NCBI GenBank assembly: GCA_903882805.1
Contig: CAIRYK010000042.1
Location: 1 to 64,000 of the forward strand
Source of the DNA: an uncultured Bacteroidota bacterium
Lineage (GTDB): Bacteria; Bacteroidota; Bacteroidia; Chitinophagales; Chitinophagaceae
Direction: 5' to 3'
Length of the DNA stretch: 64,000 bases
The position numbers were made by a program, and so were the translations under genes. Every line of letters starts with the position of its first letter. Position 1 is the stretch's first letter. Below the pieces are notes generated by a model that was given only the letters and a program-made list of their open reading frames with translations, did no database searches and was not told the DNA's origin. Positions 16,920 to 24,579 of the stretch are shown piece after piece.

Positions 16920-17948
16920 ATGCAATTTACAGCAGCCCAGATAGCAGGAATACTCAACGGAACTATTGAAGGTAATCCGGATGCATCAGTAAGTAAATTA
17001 TCGAAGATAGAAGAGGGCGTGCCCGGCTCCATATCGTTTCTTGCCAATCCGCTCTATACCCAATACATATACGGCACTCAGGCCTCTATTGTTATCATCA
17101 ACAAAGATTTTGCGCTTACTGGCCCTACATCGGCCACGCTGATAAGAGTAGACAATGCCGGCAGTGCATTTGCCAAACTGCTGGAAATGTACAATCAGGT
17201 GAAGCTGAACAAAACCGGCATTTCTAAAATGGCTTATATCTCCGATTCGGCTACGGTGGGCAGCAATATTTATGCAGGCGAGTTTGCCGTAATAAGCGAC
17301 AACGCCCGGATAGGCAACAATGTAAAAATATACCCACAGGTGTATATAGGCGATAATGTAGTGATAGGCGATAACACAACCCTGTTTGCAGGTGTAAAAA
17401 TATACTCCGACACGCAGATAGGTAAAGATTGCATTATTCATTCGGGCGCAGTAATAGGCAGCGATGGCTTTAGGTTTGCACCCGAAAACGAAGGCAATAA
17501 AAAGGTGCCGCAAATAGGCAATGTGATTATTGAAGACGATGTAGAAATAGGCGCCAACTGCGCCATAGACCGGGCAACACTGGGGTCTACGATATTGCGC
17601 AAGGGCGTAAAATTTGACAACCTCATACACATAGCTCATAATGTAGAGATAGGTGAAAACAGCTATCTGGCTGCCTGCAACGTGGTAGCCGGCTCTACAA
17701 AAATTGGCAAAAACTGTATGTTCAGCGGTCAGGTAGGTATTGTAGGGCATTTGCATATTGCCGACAATACTATAATCACTGCACAGTCGGGCATATCTAA
17801 GAGTATCAACAAACCCGGCGAAGTATACATGGGATCGCCGGCATTTGAGGCTGGCAAATACCGCAAAGCTTATGTACACTTTCGCAACCTCGATAATATG
17901 GCCGGACGGATAGATAAATTAGAAAAAAAGAGCAAACAGGCGGAATAA
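16920..17948 (+). CDS. lpxD: UDP-3-O-acylglucosamine N-acyltransferase
   Basis: A 342-residue protein. The N-terminal LpxD domain ([22 protein letters not shown] and [15 protein letters not shown]) precedes a left-handed beta-helix of hexapeptide repeats from about 105 to 300, with the catalytic His in [17 protein letters not shown]. It transfers a 3-hydroxyacyl chain from ACP to UDP-3-O-acylglucosamine in the third step of lipid A synthesis. A short C-terminal helix is rich in lysine. LpxC/FabZ and LpxA are not adjacent, unlike many Bacteroidota. Confidence 0.96.
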   Translation: MQFTAAQIAGILNGTIEGNPDASVSKLSKIEEGVPGSISFLANPLYTQYIYGTQASIVIINKDFALTGPTSATLIRVDNAGSAFAKLLEMYNQVKLNKTGISKMAYISDSATVGSNIYAGEFAVISDNARIGNNVKIYPQVYIGDNVVIGDNTTLFAGVKIYSDTQIGKDCIIHSGAVIGSDGFRFAPENEGNKKVPQIGNVIIEDDVEIGANCAIDRATLGSTILRKGVKFDNLIHIAHNVEIGENSYLAACNVVAGSTKIGKNCMFSGQVGIVGHLHIADNTIITAQSGISKSINKPGEVYMGSPAFEAGKYRKAYVHFRNLDNMAGRIDKLEKKSKQAE

Positions 17949-18101
17949 ACGCATAAATACAGCAAGGCAAAGCTCTGGAAAGCGAATTTAACAATTAGCA
18001 TAATCATTTGAAAATCAACAGATTAGACACTAAAAAAGTCAATTGATGACAATTAATTATTTTCTTTTCAAATTTATGAGCGAAAAGCGAATATTAATGT
18101 G

Positions 18102-18109
18102 TATCTTTG
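18102..18109 (+). promoter_or_regulatory. Promoter -7 box TATCTTTG of the cold-shock gene
   Basis: Exact TAnnTTTG match, 30 bases before the ATG at 18140. Confidence 0.65.
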
Positions 18110-18139
18110 TTCTTTCTTAAACAATTTATTTCAACGACA

Positions 18140-18331
18140 ATGCAAGAAGGTACAGTAAAATTTTTCAACGAGACAAAAGGATTTGGTTTCATTTCTCCAT
18201 CTAACGGTGGTCAAGACATCTTCGTTCACGTATCAGGTCTCCTGGATGAAATCCGCGAGAACGACAAGGTAACTTTCGAAGTTCAAAATGGTAAAAAAGG
18301 TTTAAACGCTGCTAACGTAAGAGTTATCTAA
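18140..18331 (+). CDS. Cold-shock family RNA/DNA-binding protein
   Basis: 63 residues from the ATG at 18140 (MQEGTVKFFNETKGFGFISP). The frame could extend 11 residues upstream but would run into the promoter. It is one OB fold with RNP1 KGFGFI and RNP2 DIFVHV, the aromatic face that binds single-stranded nucleic acid and melts mRNA structure. It lacks a C-terminal extension and has the length of classic CspA. Monocistronic with a strong terminator. Codon use is more uniform than in its neighbours, as expected for an abundant protein. Confidence 0.95.
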   Translation: MQEGTVKFFNETKGFGFISPSNGGQDIFVHVSGLLDEIRENDKVTFEVQNGKKGLNAANVRVI

Positions 18332-18360
18332 TTTTAAATACCGGTTTTAAAAATCATTCC

Positions 18361-18393
18361 AAAAGCTTTCCGATCATATCGGAAAGCTTTTTT
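18361..18393 (+). terminator. Rho-independent terminator of the cold-shock gene
   Basis: A 14-base perfect stem AAAAGCTTTCCGAT / ATCGGAAAGCTTTT with loop CAT, ending in a T run. It could work in both directions. Confidence 0.9.
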
Positions 18394-18496
18394 CTTTGGA
18401 GTATTAGTATACTTAAACAATATTGATTATTTTGCGTTGCCGTAGTGAAAATTAACGGCGCTATTTATTACTTTTACCTCCGAAGAAATAATTTTT

Positions 18497-18967
18497 ATGA
18501 TAAAAAATATGCTCCAAAAGATTCTTCTGGTATGCCTTTTAGCATTGCCTGCAGGCGCTTTCGCACAATTCGAGAACAAGCCGCCAAATAACACTGAGCC
18601 TATAAACAGGTATGAGTTGTTGGACAAAACATGGCATTTCATAGCTATGAAATGTCCAGACAAAATTGGAGCGGAAACCAACGACATCCGTTATTTTTCA
18701 ACGTTGAAACTTACTGTGAGCAACAGTAACAACATCAACTACGGTACATACGTAAGAAACTTTAAAGACGTTCGTGATAACCCTAAAGAGTCAGGAACGT
18801 ACTCGCTGAACATGGATGATGCAGGCAACGTAACGCTTACACTGAAAAGAAGCCGCACCGGAGCTACATCGCGCTACATAGTGCAAATGGTAGAAACCAA
18901 CCACCTTACACTCATTCGTACCGACGATGGCGACAAGTGCAACATTTCTTATGCCGTAGCTCCATAA
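18497..18967 (+). CDS. Exported lipocalin-like protein of unknown function
   Basis: 156 residues with a signal peptide (ILLVCLLALPAGAFAQ). The mature part begins with a polar linker and then LLDKTWHFIAMKCPD, followed by beta strands STLKLTVSNSNNINYGTYVR, SGTYSLNMDDAGNVTLTL and NHLTLIRTDDGDKCNISY. The 'K-x-W' at the first strand and regular strand spacing are like small lipocalin-type domains common in Bacteroidota. That family call is an inference from pattern. Two cysteines (CPDK and CNIS) may pair. A single gene with its own terminator. Confidence 0.75.
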   Translation: MIKNMLQKILLVCLLALPAGAFAQFENKPPNNTEPINRYELLDKTWHFIAMKCPDKIGAETNDIRYFSTLKLTVSNSNNINYGTYVRNFKDVRDNPKESGTYSLNMDDAGNVTLTLKRSRTGATSRYIVQMVETNHLTLIRTDDGDKCNISYAVAP

Positions 18968-18999
18968 GCTATACCTCAATACTGTACAGAATCTATTCG

Positions 19000-19029
19000 A
19001 CGTCCTGCAATGATTTGCAGGACGTTTTT
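19000..19029 (+). terminator. Rho-independent terminator
   Basis: ACGTCCTGCAA / TTGCAGGACGT, an 11-base perfect stem with a TGAT loop, followed by TTTTT. Confidence 0.9.
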
Positions 19030-19201
19030 ATTGTATGTTGGCCTCATAGAACCGGTGAGTAAGCGAGATAAAGTGAGGGAATTCTACCGTGGTAGCCTAA
19101 CCCGCGGGCCTTAGCCAGCTTCGACCCAAATTTGGATGCGCGACACTTGCCCTCAATAGAATAGATAGGAGGCTACGAGCAGCTTTATCAACAAGCGCCT
19201 C

Positions 19202-20578
19202 CTAATTTTTACCAACAACTATTTTATAATTATAGTTCGCAGCTTTGCCCGTAAGAAGTACCATGTATACACCGCCTGGTACACCACTCAATGATAAGCG
19301 GGTTTCGTTACTGCCGCTTATATCCTGCTCCATAATAGTCTGCCCCAATACATTTATCAATTTTAGGCTATTATAGATTGCTTTTTCTGCTTGTATAAAT
19401 AATTCGTTGCTGGCGGGATTGGGGTGAATAATGGGTAAATCATTTTTGTTGTTACCGACACCCTCCACCTCAACTGGTCTACAATCGCTTACCCCAAATG
19501 AATTCGCAGGGTTGAAGTTGGTGATTTTTCTGATTTGTTTTCCAAAATTGGAGTAAAATAAATTCCCATCTAAATCAAGGTAAAAAAACTCAGGATGAAT
19601 TTCCAAAGCTGTAACAAGTGCGCCCTCACCAATATCACCGACAGTTCCAGTGCCTACCCCCCCTACAATTGTAATAATGCCAGTTGCAGCGTTAACAAAT
19701 CTAATATAATTACTTCCATTGTCGCCTATAATAAGATTATCAAACTTATCAATTGCAAAACTGAGTGGGCCTAATAACTGGGCATTTGTTGCCAGCCCAC
19801 CATCACCAGAATATCCTGTCGTAGAACCAGCAACAGTAGTAATAATTCCTGTAGTTAAGTTTATTTTTCTAATTCTACTATTTCCTCTGTCTGCGAACAA
19901 TAAATTACCTTTTCCATCAAGCAGCATTGTTGTTGGATTAAATACTTGAGCATTAGTAGCGAGTCCTCCATCGCCACTCAGTCCTCCAACACCAGTACCT
20001 GCTATTGTGGTTATGATACCTGCCGTATTAACTTTTCTTATTCTCGCTCTTTCTCCAATATATAAATTTCCTTGCTTGTCTCCGTACACGTTTGGAGGAT
20101 ATAGAAGTGATGCATTTGTAGCTGGACCACCATCTCCTAATATTACCCCCCCTCCTGCAACGGTGGTGATTATACCTGTTGTTGCATCCACCTTGCGGAT
20201 TCGATGATTATCACCATCTGCAATAAAAATATTACCAATTGCATCAACATATATACCATAACCTTTAATTTTAGCATCTGTAGCTGGCCCATTATCCCCG
20301 GAAAATCCAAGTACACCTGTGCCAGCTACTGTATAGATATTGCCGGAAATTGCATCGACCTTTCTGATTTTTCTTTGATTATCTGAAAAATAAATATTAC
20401 ATCTATTGTCCATCCAAACACCTTCTGTAGCAGATATTTTGGCATTGGTTGCAGGCGTGCCATCGGTGGTTACTGTACCTTGAGGGTACCAGCCCGCAAC
20501 CGTGTACACTCTCATATCTCCGCTTTGTGCAGCGGCAAGCAACGGTAAAAATAGCAGTAGGTAGAGTAGGTATTTCAT
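19202..20578 (-). CDS. NHL-repeat protein with a type IX secretion sorting domain
   Basis: A 458-residue protein with a signal peptide (LLYLLLFLPLLAAAQ). It has about six NHL-type beta-propeller blades, each with G-N-x-x-x-x-D then I-R-K-V/I then GIITTVAG-x-G and SGDGGPATNA. The C-terminal domain from about 385 (IIHPNPASNELFIQA ... LINVLGQTI ... GVYMVLLTG ... YKIVVGKN) is a T9SS type A sorting signal. The protein should be carried across the outer membrane and anchored or released by PorU-type sortase. The propeller may bind protein or glycan. No T9SS machinery lies in this window. Confidence 0.92.
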   Translation of the reverse strand: MKYLLYLLLFLPLLAAAQSGDMRVYTVAGWYPQGTVTTDGTPATNAKISATEGVWMDNRCNIYFSDNQRKIRKVDAISGNIYTVAGTGVLGFSGDNGPATDAKIKGYGIYVDAIGNIFIADGDNHRIRKVDATTGIITTVAGGGVILGDGGPATNASLLYPPNVYGDKQGNLYIGERARIRKVNTAGIITTIAGTGVGGLSGDGGLATNAQVFNPTTMLLDGKGNLLFADRGNSRIRKINLTTGIITTVAGSTTGYSGDGGLATNAQLLGPLSFAIDKFDNLIIGDNGSNYIRFVNAATGIITIVGGVGTGTVGDIGEGALVTALEIHPEFFYLDLDGNLFYSNFGKQIRKITNFNPANSFGVSDCRPVEVEGVGNNKNDLPIIHPNPASNELFIQAEKAIYNSLKLINVLGQTIMEQDISGSNETRLSLSGVPGGVYMVLLTGKAANYNYKIVVGKN

Positions 20579-20647
20579 ATGGTGGGTGGGTATGGTTGGG
20601 GTGATGAAAAGGGTTGTGTAGGGTATGGGTACTACAGCATATTATAC

Positions 20648-20655
20648 CAAATTTA
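20648..20655 (-). promoter_or_regulatory. Promoter -7 box TAAATTTG of the NHL gene
   Basis: Exact TAnnTTTG match on the minus strand, 69 bases before the start codon. Confidence 0.5.
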
Positions 20656-20767
20656 TGCCACTGCGTTCTATTTTCAAATTAATTATTGGGAGTAGGTGGT
20701 GTTGTTTTTTGGGAGTGGGGATTAGAGGGTAGGTAACGGTGGATTGGGGGATTATTTTCTACTGTCC

Positions 20768-20900
20768 TTAAGCGTAGACTCCGCCTACGCTTGTGTGGGT
20801 TGCAATCTCCGATTGCAGTAAAGATATAGTCTATAGATCTCACACACATTCGCCAATCGGAGATTGGCTGCCGCGCAAGCGTAGTCGGAGACTACGCTTA
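20768..20900. repeat. REPIN-like doublet of palindromic repeats
   Basis: Two inverted copies of one unit around a spacer. Left unit: AAGCGTAG-ACTCCGC-CTACGCTT (20770-20792), then TGCAATC-TCC-GATTGCA (20801-20817). Right unit, inverted: GCCAATC-GGA-GATTGGC (20852-20868), then AAGCGTAGTC-GGA-GACTACGCTT (20877-20899). Each unit thus carries two small hairpins, and the whole can fold on itself. A related fragment lies at 60448-60515. The stretch from 20579 to 20767 holds only the promoter of the NHL gene. Confidence 0.8.
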
Positions 20901-20922
20901 ACTGAGGCTTTAATATGCATTG

Positions 20923-21001
20923 CCCCGGGAGTATCCCGGGGTAAGGAATACCCAACACTACAACCCAGAATGGGTTGAATGTGAAGGCTATAGATGGATT
21001 T
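20923..21001. repeat. Palindromic repeat block, inverted copy of 1-79
   Basis: Hairpins CCCCGGGA-GTA-TCCCGGGG (20923-20941) and AACCCA-GAA-TGGGTT (20962-20976), then a shared tail. The order and sequence match the reverse complement of 1-79. Confidence 0.85.
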
Positions 21002-21021
21002 GTAGCTTAAAATACCACATT

Positions 21022-21192
21022 CAACTCCTTCAGAGTTGGACCAGATTTTCCATTGTACCGGAGGCTCCACCTCTGGCTACTCACATTTTAGCCCTATCAG
21101 GCTAAGTACAAATTAAAATTAAACCGCATAAGTAATATTCGATAACAGTCTCTATTTTAGAAGAATAAACAGTAAACTTGCCCGGTCAGGGC
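21022..21192. repeat. Array of further small palindromes
   Basis: Four separate hairpins: CAACTC/GAGTTG (21022-21038), CCGGAGG/CCTCTGG (about 21059-21076, one mismatch), TTAGCC/GGCTAA (21088-21105) and GCCC/GGGC (21180-21192). They resemble the blocks at 1-110 in size and base content. I see no gene in the 20579-21314 gap. Confidence 0.6.
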
Positions 21193-21314
21193 TTAGCATA
21201 GGTAGCTCATTAATTTCTATAATACTACCTCCCAGTTGCAGCGGGCTTAGTGAATTCTAATCCTACCGATATCAGCAATTGCATAAAGCAAGAACATAGT
21301 CATAATGCTCCCAC

Positions 21315-23675
21315 CTAAAACTTAAAATTGTAACTGATACTCGGCAATATTGGCAGGATAGATACCTGATATACCTTTACCTTAATGGTATTGGTCACCG
21401 TGCCTTCGGTGTCTACATACAAGAAGTAGGGATTAGCGCGATTGTACACATTATATACCGAGAACGTCCAGCTACCTTCCCACTTGCGCGGCTTTTTAGG
21501 CTTGGGCACATACGTGGCGGAGAAATCGAGCCTGTGGTAAGCCGGTAAGCGGTAGGCATTCACAGCGCTATACAATTGCACCAGTTTGCCGTCTATAAAA
21601 TAGTAGGCGGTAGGCAGCGTTATGGCGTTGCCTGTGCCATATACAAACACTGTAGAGAATGTCCATTTCTTATGCACATAGCTGCCTACTACGCTTATAT
21701 CGTGGCGGCGGTCGTACTTGGTAGGAAACGGATTGCCATTATTGAGCAGCGCAAATTTCTGGTTCGTCCAGGAAAGGGTGTACCCTATCCAGCCGGTAAA
21801 CTTACCCTGCGTTTTGTTGATAAAGAACTCTGCGCCATAGGCTTTGCCATTACCAAACACATACGACAGTTCCGGATCTTTAATCGTATTGGGCGTGTAC
21901 CCATCCTTATATTGAATCTGGTTTTTCATTTCCTTGTAGTAAATCTCAACCGATGTTTCCAACTTATCATCGAGGAAGTTGCGGAAATAGCCCGTAGAAT
22001 ATTGCCATGCCTGCTGCGGTTTCACCGTAAAGGTGCTGGGCGCCCATACGTCGGTAGGCAACGTAGTGCCGTTGTTGGTTACAAGGTGTATGTATTGATA
22101 CGTCTTAGAAATGCTCGTTTTTATTGACGAACTGGCGCCTACATTGAACCGCATATTGAATCTCGGTTCCCAGCCGCCATAGCTGGTCACCAGTCCGCCA
22201 TCGCCATATTTTGAGCTGTCGGTAGGCTGTTCATTACCGTTGTAAGTATAGGCTGTATAAGGCCCTACCTGTCCAAACCAGCTATACCGCAAACCCAGAT
22301 TCACTTTCCACCATTTAGTGGGTTCAAAATCATCGAGCAGGTAGACGCCGGTTTCGTGAGCGTACTTCACAAAAGCATTATTGGGGTCGAGCGCAATGGT
22401 ATCGAGCCTACCCGACACCTGATTAGGTATAAACTTATGATAAGTATAGGCAGCGCCAGCTTTGAAATGATGCTTGAAACTACTGTAATAATCAAAATCG
22501 GTTTTCAGATTGTAATCGCGTATACCCGACGATAGCTTTATTGCAAAGGTGTTTTGACTGAAATTGGATGCAAAGTTATAATCGTTGAACACTGCTGTGG
22601 TATTGGCAAACAGCTTATCGCTGAACTGGTGGTTCCAGCGCAGCGTAGCGGTTTTGTTACCCCACGGTATATCGGCCTTAAAGGTGCCGCGCGAGTTTTG
22701 GAACTTAAATTTATCTACCCCCATGTAGCCGCTCAGGTACAGACGGTCTTTATCGCCCAGCTTGTAGTTGGCTTTCAGGTTTACATCGTAAAAGTAGTAG
22801 CCTATATCATTGAGGCGGGCAGAAAACGGCCGTGCCAGTACATCTATATAAGTGCGCCTACCCGATATCATAAACGATCCCTTCTCTTTCTTTATCGGCC
22901 CTTCCAGCGTGAGGTGCGAGGCTATAATGCCTATGCCGCCCTGTGCGTGGTAGGATTTGTTGTTGCCCTCCTTCATGGTTACATCTACCACGCTCGACAG
23001 CCTGCCGCCGTAGTTGGCGGGAGCGCCGCCTTTTACGAGCGTCACATCCTTTATGGCATCGGAGTTAAACACAGAGAAGAACCCAAACAAATGGCCGGTA
23101 TTATAAATTACCGCGTCGTCGAGCAGCACTAAGTTTTGGTCGGGGCCGCCGCCGCGCACATAAAAGCCCGAATTACCCTCGCCTGCCGACTGCACGCCGG
23201 GCAGCAATTGCAGCGTTTTCAATATATCTACCTCGCCAAACAATACCGGCAAGGTTTTGATGCGCGCCATAGATAGCGTAACGGTACCCATATCGGCATT
23301 CTGCACATTGGCATCTTTGCGCACCGAGCTTACGCTTACTTCTTTTAGCGTGGTGGAGCTTTGCAAGTCTATGTTCAGCGTTTTGTTGGCTATAAGGTTC
23401 AACTGTTGCGTTACCGGCGCATAGCCCACATAAGAGAATGTAACCGTGTACGAACCGGGCGGCACAGAAATGGAATAAAAGCCATAGGTATTGCTCTGGC
23501 TTCCCTGATCGGCTTCCTTAATATACACAGTAGCGGCAATCAGCGATTCACCGGTAGATGCATCGCGCAGGTAGCCGCTGAGCGATACCTTTTGAGCAAA
23601 TAGCGTAACCGGCAAAGACAGGATTAGTAGTAGCGCATGAAAAACAACGGCGCTGCGTTTTATGATGAAAGTCAT
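21315..23675 (-). CDS. TonB-dependent outer-membrane receptor
   Basis: A 786-residue protein with a signal peptide (FHALLLILSLPVTLFAQ). A carboxypeptidase-like regulatory domain (about 30-110, GYLRDASTGESLIAATVYI and GSYTVTFSYVGYAP) precedes the plug domain (about 120-230, PVLFGEVDILKTLQLLPGVQSAGEGNSGFYVRGG and LLDDAVIYNTGHLFG). A 22-strand barrel would end in a terminal aromatic (SYNFKF). It lacks the N-terminal extension of FecA-type signalling receptors and a SusD partner, so it is not a classical Sus glycan importer. The downstream neighbour on the same strand is separate; the gene upstream (DUF3347 lipoprotein) suggests metal, possibly copper, traffic. That substrate is inference. Confidence 0.93.
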   Translation of the reverse strand: MTFIIKRSAVVFHALLLILSLPVTLFAQKVSLSGYLRDASTGESLIAATVYIKEADQGSQSNTYGFYSISVPPGSYTVTFSYVGYAPVTQQLNLIANKTLNIDLQSSTTLKEVSVSSVRKDANVQNADMGTVTLSMARIKTLPVLFGEVDILKTLQLLPGVQSAGEGNSGFYVRGGGPDQNLVLLDDAVIYNTGHLFGFFSVFNSDAIKDVTLVKGGAPANYGGRLSSVVDVTMKEGNNKSYHAQGGIGIIASHLTLEGPIKKEKGSFMISGRRTYIDVLARPFSARLNDIGYYFYDVNLKANYKLGDKDRLYLSGYMGVDKFKFQNSRGTFKADIPWGNKTATLRWNHQFSDKLFANTTAVFNDYNFASNFSQNTFAIKLSSGIRDYNLKTDFDYYSSFKHHFKAGAAYTYHKFIPNQVSGRLDTIALDPNNAFVKYAHETGVYLLDDFEPTKWWKVNLGLRYSWFGQVGPYTAYTYNGNEQPTDSSKYGDGGLVTSYGGWEPRFNMRFNVGASSSIKTSISKTYQYIHLVTNNGTTLPTDVWAPSTFTVKPQQAWQYSTGYFRNFLDDKLETSVEIYYKEMKNQIQYKDGYTPNTIKDPELSYVFGNGKAYGAEFFINKTQGKFTGWIGYTLSWTNQKFALLNNGNPFPTKYDRRHDISVVGSYVHKKWTFSTVFVYGTGNAITLPTAYYFIDGKLVQLYSAVNAYRLPAYHRLDFSATYVPKPKKPRKWEGSWTFSVYNVYNRANPYFLYVDTEGTVTNTIKVKVYQVSILPILPSISYNFKF

Positions 23676-23735
23676 TGTATGCTATTGGTAATCATGATTA
23701 TAAAGTAGAAACCCTTGCCTGCTGTAGTATTGTGG

Positions 23736-24344
23736 TTACAGGCTATCGGTTACCTCGCCGCATTCCATCATTTTCTTGCCGAAGTAGGGGTTTTTTATCT
23801 CGCTTTCTTCGCTCAGCCAGTAGGCGCCTTTGTCGTTAAAAGCCATAGGGCAAAACTCGTGATAAACGCCGGCATTTTTCAGTTCCACCTTGCGCAGCAA
23901 TCCATACATAGCGCTCGACAACGGCCCGAACGACAAACGCTGACGCTCGCACTTGGGGTCTTCGAGGCCTATTATATTCTTGGTTTCGGTAAGTAAGGTA
24001 TCCAGAAACGGCTTCATACCGTCGTATGCCTTCAGGCTATCGTCGGCGCCATAGTTTTGGGCCAGCGTCTTATTCAGGCTGTCGGCAATAGCGCCAAGCT
24101 GTGTAGCTGCGGTTTTTATACCCTCGGCATTGGTGGCAACCATTGCATTTTTTAGTGTGTAGTAGGTAGCGAGCGTACTCATCAGCAGCTTGCTGTCTGC
24201 CTCTTTCAGCATGCTTTGCATGGGCGCTTTAGGGGCTGCCGGCGCTGCAGCGGTCGCTCCTGCGTTGCTATCTGCCGGCTGACTGTTGCCGCAACTTGAA
24301 AGGAATGCCAGGCCAAGAGCTAAGGCTATGTAAAATGTGCGCAT
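23736..24344 (-). CDS. DUF3347-type lipoprotein, probably heavy-metal linked
   Basis: 202 residues from the ATG at 24344-24342, which gives a clean lipoprotein signal (LGLAFLSSC, Cys18). The longer frame would start inside the promoter region. An Ala/Pro linker (AGATAAAPAAPKAPM) precedes a helical DUF3347 domain with LLMSTLATYYTLKNAMVA. The C-terminal part has YHEFCPMAFNDKGAYWLSEE and IKNPYFGKKMMECGEV. The C-P-M and M-M-x-C groups look like a soft-metal site, and DUF3347 is found with CusAB-type copper efflux proteins. Its promoter box is 18 bases upstream. It lies just before the TonB receptor on the same strand, 60 bases apart. Confidence 0.82.
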   Translation of the reverse strand: MRTFYIALALGLAFLSSCGNSQPADSNAGATAAAPAAPKAPMQSMLKEADSKLLMSTLATYYTLKNAMVATNAEGIKTAATQLGAIADSLNKTLAQNYGADDSLKAYDGMKPFLDTLLTETKNIIGLEDPKCERQRLSFGPLSSAMYGLLRKVELKNAGVYHEFCPMAFNDKGAYWLSEESEIKNPYFGKKMMECGEVTDSL

Positions 24345-24362
24345 GATGGTAAATTTTGTATG

Positions 24363-24370
24363 CAAAAGTA
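24363..24370 (-). promoter_or_regulatory. Promoter -7 box TACTTTTG
   Basis: Exact TAnnTTTG match on the minus strand, 18 bases before the DUF3347 start. It may drive the receptor gene too. Confidence 0.6.
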
Positions 24371-24564
24371 AAGTAAGCAATCGGGAAAAAACCAAGCGTT
24401 ATTTATAGGTATATAGATGATAAGCTACCCCATATGGATTGCCGCCTACCGCCCAAGTGCAACAAACCGAATAATTAACGTTATTTATACATGAAACAGA
24501 CCAAATTGTGGCGGTTGGCGGCTATGTTGCAATAATCTTTAGTGCAAACTGGGAAAACTATGAT

Positions 24565-24572
24565 TAATTTTG
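24565..24572 (+). promoter_or_regulatory. Promoter -7 box TAATTTTG, near-leaderless position
   Basis: Exact TAnnTTTG match with seven bases before the ATG of the ABC-F gene. The predicted leader is only two or three bases. Confidence 0.6.
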
Positions 24573-24579
24573 CGCCCCT

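Noticed and set aside
20840-21105. Short open frames on both strands between the NHL gene and the TonB receptor
   Set aside because: They cover hairpin repeats, and their translated sequences simply reflect the palindromes.
22554-23132. Long plus-strand open frame opposite the TonB receptor
   Set aside because: Antisense shadow, with no signal peptide or known motif.
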